The notes: generated by a model not told the origin, from the letters alone. DNA of 64,000 nt from Paenibacillus lutrae (GCF_009757775.1 NZ_RHLK01000004.1:1-64000), one strand, 5' to 3'; numbered from the stretch's first letter, positions 46,149-54,474 are shown. Numbers and translations: made by a program.

Positions 46149-47720
46149 ATGCTTTCTGTCTACGGCAGTTTGATGCCATTAAGAATTTTGGAAGAAATAC
46201 GGTTCTGGAAAGAGCAAGAGAAGGAACATACCGTCGTCATACGAGAGCTTGTCCCCGATCTGGAGCCCGCTTATGTGCAGGCCTTAAAAGAATGGGAAGG
46301 CGTATTCGCCAAAACTCAGCATGCTGCCGTCCAGTGGATCGAATGGGCAATCCGAACGAAGAATCCCGTTGACCCTTTCCTGCAGCGGCAGCTCCAGCAA
46401 TTGATCGATGTTTCTACGAAACAGTCCGTCAAGTTCATAGAATTGCTGCAGATTATAGAAAAAGAAAGCAAACCCGTCAGCGCAAATCCGGTAATAAAGA
46501 TCGTAATCGAGCACATCATACGCGAGTCGGAATATTTCCTCGGCACGCTCAAGGGATTGGAGTCCTCTCTCCCTCCAGTTCCCTACGGGGGCCCAGGCTA
46601 CGGAGGCGGCGCAGGAGCTGCCGGAGGCCCGCATGGCTATAGCGGCGCAGCGCCGCAAGGCTACTGGCCTCCCGGCAGCTTCCAGGGGCCTGGGACCGAG
46701 CCGGGCGCCCCTGTAATCTTCGGCCCGCCTGATGGTGGACAGCCGGCCGGCGCAGGAGCACCGGGAGCCTTCGCTGCCGGCTACAGCAGTGTGCCGGGCA
46801 GCGGTCCGGGCACCGCACCGGGCCATGGCGGCTCCGGACCCGGGGCGGCGCCCGCAGGCTTCGCTCCCGGCGGCTACAGCTCCGGAGGCGCGCCCGGCCA
46901 GCCGGGCTGGGGGCCGGCCGGGCCGATCCTGTACACCCGCAGCGCACCCGACATTGCCCGGCCCCATGGCCCGGAGCTGCGCTCGGAACAGGACCGGCCG
47001 CCAGATGCTGCGGTGCAGCAGACGCCGGACATACCTGCGGCCCAGGCGGCCCAGGTGCCCCAGGCTTCCGCTGCCGCCCTTGCGCCTTATAAGCCCGTCC
47101 CTATAGGCGGCCATCAGCTTCCTCCGCTCCCCTACGCATACAATGCGCTGGAGCCCTATATTGATGAAGCGACGATGCGCGAACATCACGACAAGCATCA
47201 CAAGACCTATGTTGACGATCTCAACAAAGCGGAGAAAATGCTTGCCAAAGCGCGCGAAACAGGCGATTTCGATCTTGTTAAGCACTGGGAGCGGGAACTT
47301 GCCTTCAATGGCGCCGGGCATTATCTGCACACGATTTTCTGGAACATTATGAAGCCTGGCGGCGGAGGCAAAGCCTCCGGTCCCATAGCCGCAGAGATTA
47401 ACAAAACTTTCGGAAGCTTCGAACGCTTCAAGAAGCAATTCACGGAAGCTGCCAAGAAGGTGGAGGGAGGCGGCTGGGCCATTCTCGTCTGGAGCCCCCG
47501 CAGCCACCGGCTCGAAATTCTGCAAGCCGAGAAGCACCAGAACTTGTCCCAGTGGGACGTCATCCCGTTGCTCGTCCTTGATGTATGGGAACATGCCTAC
47601 TATCTCAAACATAAAAGCAACCGGGCCAAGTACATCGAAGACTGGTGGAAGGTTGTTAATTGGGATCATGTCAATGACCGTTTTGAACCCGCCCGCAAAC
47701 TCACCTGGATTCCTTACTGA
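46149..47720 (+). CDS. Superoxide dismutase with N-terminal DUF2935-like domain and long Gly/Pro/Ala linker
   Basis: About 523 residues in three parts. Residues 1-140 are helical with repeated Glu/His/Glu patterns (FWKEQEKEH, IIRESEYFLG), like the ferritin-like DUF2935 domain. Residues 142-317 are a low-complexity Gly/Pro/Ala/Ser linker. Residues 322-523 are an Fe/Mn superoxide dismutase with metal ligands His346 (REHHDKHH), His394 (YLHTIFW), Asp478 and His482 (DVWEHAYY). B. subtilis SodF also has an N-terminal extension; the very long linker is unusual. The ATG is chosen by GGGGGAGG 8 nt upstream; a GTG at 46125 is possible. Its ribosome binding site is buried in a 17-bp hairpin. Confidence 0.88.
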   Translation: MLSVYGSLMPLRILEEIRFWKEQEKEHTVVIRELVPDLEPAYVQALKEWEGVFAKTQHAAVQWIEWAIRTKNPVDPFLQRQLQQLIDVSTKQSVKFIELLQIIEKESKPVSANPVIKIVIEHIIRESEYFLGTLKGLESSLPPVPYGGPGYGGGAGAAGGPHGYSGAAPQGYWPPGSFQGPGTEPGAPVIFGPPDGGQPAGAGAPGAFAAGYSSVPGSGPGTAPGHGGSGPGAAPAGFAPGGYSSGGAPGQPGWGPAGPILYTRSAPDIARPHGPELRSEQDRPPDAAVQQTPDIPAAQAAQVPQASAAALAPYKPVPIGGHQLPPLPYAYNALEPYIDEATMREHHDKHHKTYVDDLNKAEKMLAKARETGDFDLVKHWERELAFNGAGHYLHTIFWNIMKPGGGGKASGPIAAEINKTFGSFERFKKQFTEAAKKVEGGGWAILVWSPRSHRLEILQAEKHQNLSQWDVIPLLVLDVWEHAYYLKHKSNRAKYIEDWWKVVNWDHVNDRFEPARKLTWIPY

Positions 47721-47731
47721 AGTGCACCGCG

Positions 47732-47764
47732 CCCTTGTCTGCTTTCGGCAGGCAAGGGTCTTTT
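47732..47764 (+). terminator. Terminator of the fusion SOD gene
   Basis: CCCTTG..CTGC and GCAG..CAAGGG form a 10-bp stem with one bulge, followed by TCTTTTGC. Confidence 0.75.
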
Positions 47765-47771
47765 GCACATA

Positions 47772-47843
47772 TACGAATGCGGTTACGAATGCAGTTACGG
47801 GTGCGGATACGGCTGCGGATACGGCTGCGGTTACGAATGCCAG
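47772..47843. repeat. Six tandem 12-bp repeats
   Basis: Six units of the type TACGRNTGCGGW lie between the SOD terminator and the folE terminator. They are open in several plus-strand frames; one of them reads as a Gly-Tyr-x-Cys repeat from a TTG at 47763 to a stop at 47966, which would overlap the end of folE. I treat it as a short minisatellite rather than a gene. Confidence 0.75.
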
Positions 47844-47903
47844 AGCGATCCAGCCTTGCTCTCCATCTTCCCGGCAAGCGGGTTAGATTGTGCCGCGGCA
47901 TAC

Positions 47904-47930
47904 CAAAAAGACGGCACGCGGCCGTCTTAT
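47904..47930 (-). terminator. Terminator of folE
   Basis: AAGACGGC and GCCGTCTT form an 8-bp stem around CGCGT, followed on the minus strand by TTTGG after further T residues. It lies 20 bp after the folE stop codon. Confidence 0.75.
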
Positions 47931-47948
47931 GGTGGTCGATCCTATGAG

Positions 47949-48539
47949 TTAGTCTTTGATCAGTGACAGGAATTCGGCACGCAGGGCGGCATCCGTGCGG
48001 AACGATCCGCGGACTGCGGACGTCACCGTTTTACTGCCCGGCTTCTTAACTCCCCTTGCGCACATGCACAGATGTTCCCCTTCTACAACAACCATCACAC
48101 CGTGGGGCTCCAGCACTTCATCCAGAATGTTAGCTATCTGGGAAGTGATTCTCTCCTGAACCTGCAGCCTGCGTGTAATGGCATCGGCCAGACGGGCAAA
48201 TTTGCTCAGTCCCGCGATTTTACCGCTCGGGATATATCCCACATGGATCTTGCCAAAAAATGGCGCCATATGATGCTCACACTGGCTGTAGTACACGATG
48301 TCTTTAATAATGACCAGTTCTTCGTGCTGTTCATCAAAACTAACGCCCAGCACATCATGCACATCCGCATCATAGCCTGCGAAAATCTCCTCATACATCC
48401 GGGTAACCCGGGCAGGCGTATCGAGAAGTCCTTCACGCTGTGGATCTTCTCCGATTAGACGCAGAATTTCACGAATGTGCCCTTCAATCTGTTCGCGGTT
48501 ATCCGCGACATTTTTGTTTTTGTATTCCTTAGCCGGCAT
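47949..48539 (-). CDS. folE: GTP cyclohydrolase I
   Basis: A 196-residue cytoplasmic enzyme that converts GTP to 7,8-dihydroneopterin triphosphate, the entry to folate (and queuosine) synthesis. The zinc and catalytic motifs [11 protein letters not shown] and [15 protein letters not shown] are present, with [17 protein letters not shown] between them. It is a zinc FolE1, so zinc-independent FolE2 is not involved. It overlaps the end of the TetR gene by 11 bp and is the second gene of that unit. Confidence 0.97.
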   Translation of the reverse strand: MPAKEYKNKNVADNREQIEGHIREILRLIGEDPQREGLLDTPARVTRMYEEIFAGYDADVHDVLGVSFDEQHEELVIIKDIVYYSQCEHHMAPFFGKIHVGYIPSGKIAGLSKFARLADAITRRLQVQERITSQIANILDEVLEPHGVMVVVEGEHLCMCARGVKKPGSKTVTSAVRGSFRTDAALRAEFLSLIKD

Positions 48540-49137
48540 GTTGGTCTCCTTCCCATCCGTTCCCCACGATATGTTCGACGAGTCTTCCGCTGTACTGCAG
48601 AGCCATGCTGCTGCGGTGAGCTTTGCTGAGCAGCATCCCTCCCTGCAGCAGAGCCGTCAGAGCCGCGGCGGTTTCTTCCGCCTTCATACCATGAAGATTA
48701 ATATCTTGATCAGCCGTCCCTTCCAGCAGACAAGCCTCTATCCTCTGCTGCACTTCCTCCAGAAAATCGCTGATCATTCCGCGCAAAGCTTCGTAGCGGC
48801 CGCCCAGCTCAATTGCCAAATTCCCGATATAGCAGCCTCTGCGGCAATCATGCTCCTCGGCAACCGCCTGCATAAGCCGGAACAACCGGCTGATTCTTTC
48901 TTTCGGAGACAATGCCTTATTATCCAGCGACGGACCGAATATCTGCTCATTCATAAGTGCAATCTTCTGCTGGATTACCTGCCGCCCAAGCTCTTCTTTA
49001 CTTTTGAAGTGGTAATAAAAATTACTTTTGCATACGCCGCAATGCGAGAGAATCTCCTCCAGACCGGTAGCCTGAAAGCCTTGCTCGTGAAAAAGTTCCA
49101 TGGCAGCAGCGAGAATTTTGTCTTTGTTGCTGGGCAT
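48529..49137 (-). CDS. TetR/AcrR family transcriptional regulator
   Basis: A 202-residue regulator. The N-terminal helix-turn-helix (about 5-50) contains [22 protein letters not shown] and a [18 protein letters not shown] recognition helix. The C-terminal ligand domain has [16 protein letters not shown], typical of the YxaF/LmrA-like group. It is translationally coupled to folE, an unusual partner for this family. An imperfect AACAGACCAGTATTAT element just upstream (about 49162-49177) may be its operator and overlaps the likely -10 box. Confidence 0.88.
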   Translation of the reverse strand: MPSNKDKILAAAMELFHEQGFQATGLEEILSHCGVCKSNFYYHFKSKEELGRQVIQQKIALMNEQIFGPSLDNKALSPKERISRLFRLMQAVAEEHDCRRGCYIGNLAIELGGRYEALRGMISDFLEEVQQRIEACLLEGTADQDINLHGMKAEETAAALTALLQGGMLLSKAHRSSMALQYSGRLVEHIVGNGWEGDQHAG

Positions 49138-49185
49138 AAGCCAACCACCTCTGGATAATACTGGTCTGTTCTAATGTGACATACG

Positions 49186-49222
49186 CCGAAAAGCCGATGC
49201 CGGGAATCCGGCAGCCGCTTTC
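49186..49222 (-). terminator. Terminator of yneF
   Basis: AAGC.GCTGCCGG and CCGGCATCGGCTT form a stem of about 12 bp with a bulge around ATTC, followed on the minus strand by TTTTCG. Confidence 0.65.
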
Positions 49223-49230
49223 AGGGCATC

Positions 49231-49473
49231 TTATTTGGACTTTGTTTTGGCTTTAGGCTTCTTCGGCGACATGTTCTGGTTCTTCATCATCGATTGCACC
49301 TTAGTCATCTGCTGCTTGTTCATGTTATAACCCATTTGCTTGGCCATCTTCTGAATCATTTCGGGATTATTCTGCATCGACTCGAGCTGTCTGCGGAGAT
49401 AGTATACCCCGATGAAAAATCCTCCGACTAACCCGACAATCAAAGTTAAGATCGGAATGATAATGTCCCACAT
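49231..49473 (-). CDS. yneF: UPF0154 family membrane protein YneF
   Basis: About 80 residues. One N-terminal membrane helix (IPILTLIVGLVGGFFIGVYYL) is followed by the family sequence LESMQNNPEMIQKMAKQMG and a Lys/Pro-rich tail, slightly longer than the 72-residue B. subtilis protein. The function is unknown. The ATG six codons inside the longest frame has AGGGGGAAAG upstream. Confidence 0.88.
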   Translation of the reverse strand: MWDIIIPILTLIVGLVGGFFIGVYYLRRQLESMQNNPEMIQKMAKQMGYNMNKQQMTKVQSMMKNQNMSPKKPKAKTKSK

Positions 49474-49547
49474 CTTGCTTTCCCCCTGCATCCAAAGATT
49501 GTAATCCCATTTATAATAGCATTATTAAGCGAGAAAATCCAAGCTCT

Positions 49548-50579
49548 TTACCCGAGCACGTGTTCGATAAAAATAGTGGTATGCTGGGCCAGATCCACTT
49601 CTTTGACCTCCAGGTCACTGCCGCCCTCCTGCTTCACGATCCGGACGATCGGACGGCCCGGCAGTCCTCTGTGCTGGCCGACCACGACGCCCGTCTCACG
49701 CGAGGACAAGCGGACGGAAGTGCCCGTCGAATAGATGGATACCGTCCGCAGGAATTGGATGAGCACTTCGCGGTCAAGCTTGGTCCCGGCCAGCGCCATC
49801 ATGTGCTCAATGGCTACATGAGGCAGCATTCCCGTCTTTAATTCATCGCTGCGGAGCAAATTGTCGTACGTATTCGCAACGGATACGATGCGGGCGTAGA
49901 GATGAATCTGGTCGACCAGCAGCCTTCTGGGCTGACCTAAGCCGTCCGGCGTCTCGTGATGCTGAAAAGCCACGTGTGCGATCAGCAGACTGTATTCTCG
50001 CTTGTGCTTCAGCAGTTCAAACCCTCGCCATGTATGATGCAGCCGTTCATCCGGCGACTTGTCGTCTGTAATCGCATCCATTTTACCGATGTCGTGAAGA
50101 AGCGCTCCTGTTGCAAGCTCTTTCAGCTGGAGCTGATTGAGGCCCATGTTAATCCCGATCAGTGTAGAAATCGTACATACATTCAGCGCATGCAGATACA
50201 TGTCGTTGTCCTTGGTACGAATATCCGTCAGCTGGATAAGAACATCGCTGTTCTTCATAATTTCGTTAAGGAGCGTGTCGATACTGATACTCAGGGAACG
50301 CGAATCGAAGTCTTTGCCCGAGCGGATCGTACTGAGCGTGTCCTGCATCTTTTTCATTACAATACGCTTCGTTTCATCACTGACGACTTCCGGCAGCTCG
50401 ATATCTTCCGTAAGCGGATCTTGAATGTAGAGCATCGTCACTCCGATTCTCCGCAAAGTGGTGATCATATATACTGTCAGCTGCACACCTTCTGCAAGAA
50501 GAACAGCCCCGTTTCCTGAGAAAATGGTTTTACCCAGATATTGTCCTGTTTCTATGGAATCGATGGGAACATACTTCAT
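49548..50579 (-). CDS. HD-GYP domain protein (probable cyclic dinucleotide phosphodiesterase)
   Basis: About 343 residues. An N-terminal domain of about 100 residues (VPIDSIETGQYLGKTIF, TTLRRIGVTMLYI) precedes an HD-GYP domain: the HD pair in GALLHDIGKMD, later metal ligands HHTWRG and HVAFQHHE. The hallmark GYP is replaced by GQP in HHETPDGLGQP. HD-GYP enzymes hydrolyse cyclic di-GMP; the altered motif may change activity or partner binding. GGGAG lies 8 nt before the ATG chosen. It starts 30 bp after ogt and is the last gene of the DUF402-lepB-queG-ogt unit. Confidence 0.88.
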   Translation of the reverse strand: MKYVPIDSIETGQYLGKTIFSGNGAVLLAEGVQLTVYMITTLRRIGVTMLYIQDPLTEDIELPEVVSDETKRIVMKKMQDTLSTIRSGKDFDSRSLSISIDTLLNEIMKNSDVLIQLTDIRTKDNDMYLHALNVCTISTLIGINMGLNQLQLKELATGALLHDIGKMDAITDDKSPDERLHHTWRGFELLKHKREYSLLIAHVAFQHHETPDGLGQPRRLLVDQIHLYARIVSVANTYDNLLRSDELKTGMLPHVAIEHMMALAGTKLDREVLIQFLRTVSIYSTGTSVRLSSRETGVVVGQHRGLPGRPIVRIVKQEGGSDLEVKEVDLAQHTTIFIEHVLG

Positions 50580-50609
50580 GCCTTCCACTCCCGCTTCTTC
50601 GTTGTAAGG

Positions 50610-51158
50610 TTAACTGGTCTCTGCACTGATTTCCAGCTGCAGGAGAGTCGTCTTGATATTCAGCCCGCCGGCGTATCCGACAAGTTGTCCCGAGGCGCCG
50701 ATGATCCGGTGGCATGGAACTAGAATGGGAACGGGATTGCGGTTATTGGCACCGCCCACTGCCCGCACTGCTTTGGGCGCCCCTATGGATTCGGCGATAT
50801 CCTTATAGGAAGCCGTATCCCCATAAGGGACTTTCAGAAGCGCCGTCCATACACGGCGCTGGAACTCGGTCCCGCGCAGATCAATCGGCAGGTCGAATTC
50901 TTTGCGCCGGCCGATAAAGTATTCGTCCAGCTGCACGGCAACCGTGCGCAGACGGCCTGGGTTGCGGCGCAAGCCCGCTTGGGGCATCCAGTTCCCCTTC
51001 CACCGCTGCAGCTTCTCCAGCGCGTCAGGAAGCCCTCCAAACGCCACGGTGCACAGTCCCCGGTCCGTAGCGGCAAGCAGCAGCGGGCCTGCCGGGGACT
51101 CCTCCATCACATCATAATCAATAAACGCAGAGTCATGGCCGTCCTTCATGATTTCCAT
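50610..51158 (-). CDS. ogt: Methylated-DNA--protein-cysteine methyltransferase
   Basis: About 182 residues. It removes methyl groups from O6-methylguanine by transfer to its own cysteine. The active-site motif VPCHRIIG, the helix-turn-helix VPYGDTASYKDIAESIG and the NRNPVPI segment are present. The frame extends 65 codons further into queG, but the initiator is an ATG at 51158 (or 51149) after GGGGAAGGGAAAG, which gives a 26-bp overlap with queG and suggests coupling. Confidence 0.92.
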   Translation of the reverse strand: MEIMKDGHDSAFIDYDVMEESPAGPLLLAATDRGLCTVAFGGLPDALEKLQRWKGNWMPQAGLRRNPGRLRTVAVQLDEYFIGRRKEFDLPIDLRGTEFQRRVWTALLKVPYGDTASYKDIAESIGAPKAVRAVGGANNRNPVPILVPCHRIIGASGQLVGYAGGLNIKTTLLQLEISAETS

Positions 51159-52422
51159 TCTCTTTCCCTTCCCCTTCCGCCTGCGGCAAACCGGCTGCCG
51201 GTTCAGGACTATTCCGGGAAGCGCCGGGCAGACTGCCGTCACGTTCCGGTTCACGGAGCAGACCCAGCTTGCTCGCTGCCTTAAGCAGCTCTTCCGACAC
51301 AATGTCGTCCCGCTCATGCCGCATCGCTTCGGCGACCGCTTCGGCTGCGGCATCCCCGCCGATCTTACCGAGCGCCCATGCCGCCGTCCCCCGCAGCTCA
51401 GGCCGGGGGTCTTCTCTCAGCAGCGAGCGGAGAACAGGCACGGCGGAGCGGTCCTTGAAGTTCCCAAGCGCAAGCACGGCATTGCGCTGGATCGGTTTGC
51501 GGCCCCGCCACGCCGCCGAGCTCTGGCCGAACCTCTCCTTGAAGTCGCGGTTGCCCATCGTAAGAAGCGGAATAAGCAGCGGCTTGACGATTTCATGATC
51601 CGGCTGCAGCTCCGCATGATGCGTCCAGTTCTTGCCCTTGTTAATCGGGCAGACGACTTGGCAGGTATCACAGCCATACAGCCGGTTGCCGATTTTATCT
51701 TTAAATTCATCGGGCATGTGCCCTTTCGTTTGCGTTAGAAAGGAGATACAACGTCCCGCGTTGAGCTGTCCGGGTCCGACTAGAGCTCCGGTCGGACAGG
51801 CATCTATACAAATCGTGCAATCCCCGCACTGATCCATAATAGATGTATCGGCGGGAAACGGTACATTTGTAAGCAGCTCGCCGAGATAGACCCAGGAGCC
51901 CCACTCCGGCGTGATGACGGCGCAGTTCTTGCCGACCCAGCCGATGCCTGCACGTTCTGCAACGGCGCGGTCCACGAGGGCGCCGGTATCGACCATATCT
52001 TCGAAACGCAGACCCTCCACCCGCTCCTCCAGGAAACCGGCTAGTTTCTTCAGCCGCTCCCTCAGCACATGATGGTAATCCTGCCCCCATGCCGAGCGCG
52101 ATAACATCCCCCGGTACGCGCCCTTCTCCGAGCGCGGGGGATTGCTCAGCTTGGAGGGATAAGCAACCGCAATCGCGAGAATAGACTTCGGCTCCGCCAG
52201 ACTAAGCTCGGGATGCACACGCTTATCAATGTCCGGCTCCTCGAAGCCCGATTCGTAGCCTTTTTCCCTATGTCTTAACAGGATGTCTTTCAATTCATGA
52301 AAAGGCTCCGCCGAGGCGAAACCAATCTTGTCGATTCCCATCGACGGCGCCGCTTCAATCAGCTCCTGCTTCAAAAGAAGCCATTCCTTGGCGGATGCTG
52401 ATGTCACGGACAAGCGCATCAC
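51133..52422 (-). CDS. queG: Epoxyqueuosine reductase
   Basis: A 429-residue cobalamin-dependent enzyme that makes the last step of queuosine synthesis in tRNA. Two 4Fe-4S motifs are visible: CGDCTICIDACPTGAL and CDTCQVVCP. The C-terminus has HEAT/PBS-like repeats (AVLALGNFKD, AAWALGKIGG) as in the long Bacilli form, and a Glu/Gly/Pro-rich tail. AAAGGAGG precedes a GTG followed directly by ATG. folE, the enzyme for the first step of queuosine synthesis, lies 3 kb away but in another unit. Confidence 0.95.
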   Translation of the reverse strand: MMRLSVTSASAKEWLLLKQELIEAAPSMGIDKIGFASAEPFHELKDILLRHREKGYESGFEEPDIDKRVHPELSLAEPKSILAIAVAYPSKLSNPPRSEKGAYRGMLSRSAWGQDYHHVLRERLKKLAGFLEERVEGLRFEDMVDTGALVDRAVAERAGIGWVGKNCAVITPEWGSWVYLGELLTNVPFPADTSIMDQCGDCTICIDACPTGALVGPGQLNAGRCISFLTQTKGHMPDEFKDKIGNRLYGCDTCQVVCPINKGKNWTHHAELQPDHEIVKPLLIPLLTMGNRDFKERFGQSSAAWRGRKPIQRNAVLALGNFKDRSAVPVLRSLLREDPRPELRGTAAWALGKIGGDAAAEAVAEAMRHERDDIVSEELLKAASKLGLLREPERDGSLPGASRNSPEPAAGLPQAEGEGKENGNHEGRP

Positions 52423-52455
52423 AATTCCTCCTTTGCCTCTAGCATTACTTCCGGG

Positions 52456-53049
52456 TTATAACCCGCTCATACTGGACGGCGGCCAGACGATCCACTCCGC
52501 GCGACCGATCAGCCCTTCCTCGGGTACGGAGCCGAAAAAGCGGCTGTCCAGGCTGCCTTCACGGCGGCGGTTGTCCCCCATAACGAACAAGGTTCCTTTC
52601 GCTACCACAAGAGGGCCGAAATCGCCATCTTCGATTCGCGCATCCGAATAAGGCTCTACCGCTTCCTCGCCGTCGATATACAGGCGTCCGTCCGCAATTT
52701 CAACACGCTGCCCGGCAGTGGCAACGATCCTTTTGACCAGATAAGGATGCTGACCCCCGTTCACGGAAGCGGGTTCTTTCAAGATCACCATATCTCCTCG
52801 CCCGAATTCACCCATCCAGGGCACTGTTTTATTAACGAACAACCACTGTCCCGGCTGCAGTGTCGGCTGCATAGACGTTCCCCGTACCATTGAAATGTTG
52901 AATCCCCAGCGCTGAATAACCAGAACCGCCAATATAATCAGCAGAACGGTCCCGGCTGCATGCCGCAGTTCTTTCCGGCTCCTCACGCGCGCTTGCCCAG
53001 AATCTGCAGATGCAGCGGTCTTCCTAGTAGTCTGCCCGGAATGCGACAC
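52456..53049 (-). CDS. lepB: Signal peptidase I
   Basis: About 197 residues. A type I signal peptidase with one N-terminal membrane anchor (VLLIILAVLVIQRWGF). Box B contains the nucleophile Ser in RGTSMQPTL, box D the general-base Lys in YLVKRIVA, and box E GDNRRREGSLDSR. The GTG at 53049 has GGAGG 6 nt upstream inside the last codons of the preceding gene; a GTG six codons further 5' is less likely. It is the second gene of the DUF402 unit. Confidence 0.94.
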   Translation of the reverse strand: MSHSGQTTRKTAASADSGQARVRSRKELRHAAGTVLLIILAVLVIQRWGFNISMVRGTSMQPTLQPGQWLFVNKTVPWMGEFGRGDMVILKEPASVNGGQHPYLVKRIVATAGQRVEIADGRLYIDGEEAVEPYSDARIEDGDFGPLVVAKGTLFVMGDNRRREGSLDSRFFGSVPEEGLIGRAEWIVWPPSSMSGL

Positions 53050-53050
53050 A

Positions 53051-53602
53051 TCAGACCTCCGTTCCACGGTCCTTCCATAACTGATAATACCTTCTCACAC
53101 TCTCGTCATGAAAAGGAGCGTCCGATCTCTCGATCCGCTTCAGCAAGGAGTCCAGTCCTGCTTTGACCTTCGTTTCTACCAGCGACGGGTAACGGTACAG
53201 GTGCTTGTGATGTTCATATTCTTCCTGGTCCACGATATGGACATCGCCCGCAGGCATCCGAATCACATCCAGATCATAATCAATATATGTCAGTACATGA
53301 CCGGCCTGATAGACCGGAGAAGCGACGTTGCAGTAATATCGCACTCCCCCCTCTTCGAGCAAAGCCACGATGTTGTACCATTCTCCCGGAATAAAAAAAG
53401 AGACACCCGGAATCCGGCTTGTCCATTCTTTTCCGTCTGATTCCTGAATCTTCGTCTGATTGTTAATCAGTACGATCATGGCCTCACGCTTGTGCTCGGG
53501 CAGAAGCTCTTCCTCCGGAACTTTCCAGTTCTCCAGCCACATCCTGTGCAGATGGCCGTCATGCTTGAAGCTTTTAATTATGCGATGCGTAAAAGAATCC
53601 AT
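53051..53602 (-). CDS. DUF402 nucleoside di/triphosphatase (YgaC/Ntdp-like)
   Basis: A 183-residue cytoplasmic protein of the DUF402 family. Family members from Bacillus and Staphylococcus hydrolyse nucleoside tri- and diphosphates. The conserved regions FFIPGEWYNIVAL, YYCNVASPV and TYIDYDLDVIRMP, with later acidic metal-site residues in VDQEEYEHH, are present, and length is typical. GAGGGG precedes the ATG. It is the first gene of a five-gene unit that continues with lepB. Confidence 0.9.
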   Translation of the reverse strand: MDSFTHRIIKSFKHDGHLHRMWLENWKVPEEELLPEHKREAMIVLINNQTKIQESDGKEWTSRIPGVSFFIPGEWYNIVALLEEGGVRYYCNVASPVYQAGHVLTYIDYDLDVIRMPAGDVHIVDQEEYEHHKHLYRYPSLVETKVKAGLDSLLKRIERSDAPFHDESVRRYYQLWKDRGTEV

Positions 53603-53814
53603 TCAACTCTGCCCCTCTATATTAATCCCGCTCATTCCGGCATTGGAACGTACACGCTTATGATCCTGCAATCATGAATAGACAGGCAGTCATTATATCC
53701 GTTAAACCTTCATGGTCATTTATCATTGGTTCCACTAACTGATGATCCGGTAAAGGAAGCGGCCAGGAAACAGTCCGGCATCCTAAAGATTCATTGCCTT
53801 AACCTTATTTTGGC

Positions 53815-53839
53815 GATGAAAAAAGCTCCGTCCGGAGCC
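53815..53839 (-). terminator. Terminator between GNAT gene and DUF402 operon
   Basis: GCTCC and GGAGC form a short GC-rich stem around GGAC, followed on the minus strand by six U residues. One arm can instead pair with 53885-53893 (see findings). Confidence 0.65.
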
Positions 53840-53920
53840 TGCATACACCCTGCCAAACAACAAAGGCATATCTTCCTCCCGGGAACGGAGCTTGTCCGCT
53901 TCGACAAAAAGATATGCCTT
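53823..53920 (-). repeat. Crossing inverted repeats in the 338-bp gap
   Basis: AAGGCATATCTT (53863-53874) pairs with AAGATATGCCTT (53909-53920), and AAGCTCCGT (53823-53831) pairs with ACGGAGCTT (53885-53893). The two pairings cross. The gap 53603-53940 has no gene; a -10 TATAAT for the DUF402 operon lies at about 53696 on the minus strand. Confidence 0.8.
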
Positions 53921-53940
53921 CATTATACAATAATTGATCC

Positions 53941-54372
53941 CTACATGCTCGCTTTCTTTACAATGCTAAGCCGATTTGCGCTGCGTGTAAAATCAGACGG
54001 GCTGTAGCCTACTGACTCATAAACAGGAAGCACCATTTCATTGTGGTGATCGACTGTCACGAGAATACGATTGACCTTCCGCTGAATAAAACGCTGTTTC
54101 ATTCCTTCAATTAACGCCTTGCCGATTCCTTTACGGCGGTGTCCGGGTGCGACGGCGAGCCGGTAATAGTACCCTTTGTTATCATCAATAGTACCAATCA
54201 CCATGCCAACCAGTTCTCCCTGATCCTCCGCAACCAAAACTAATTCGCCATCCCATGACAGCTGTTTAGCAAAAGCCTGCATGGTTTCTTTGTAACAAAG
54301 TTCACTGAGTGCTTCTTGAAGCAAACCCGAGATGAGGCTGTAATCAGACAATCGAAAAGAACGAACACGCAT
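53941..54372 (-). CDS. GNAT family N-acetyltransferase
   Basis: About 143 residues. The acetyl-CoA binding motif A is seen in YRLAVAPGHRRKGIGKALIEG (conserved RxxGxG/A), preceded by LVGMVIGTIDD and followed by VYESVGYSPSDF. It resembles YkwB/RimI-like acetyltransferases; the substrate is unknown. GGGAGTGG lies before the ATG five codons inside the longest frame. Single gene. Confidence 0.88.
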   Translation of the reverse strand: MRVRSFRLSDYSLISGLLQEALSELCYKETMQAFAKQLSWDGELVLVAEDQGELVGMVIGTIDDNKGYYYRLAVAPGHRRKGIGKALIEGMKQRFIQRKVNRILVTVDHHNEMVLPVYESVGYSPSDFTRSANRLSIVKKASM

Positions 54373-54474
54373 GAGGTCCACTCCCACAAATCAATTTGTA
54401 AGGATAATCTTACGACAAAAAACGCCGAAAATCCTCTCTTTTTTTAAAAAAACTGTAGTTTTCTTAACAAATTT

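Noticed and set aside
46284-47768. 494-codon minus-strand frame opposite the fusion SOD
   Set aside because: The SOD frame has the metal ligands and a good start; the antisense frame crosses the SOD terminator and has no ribosome binding site.
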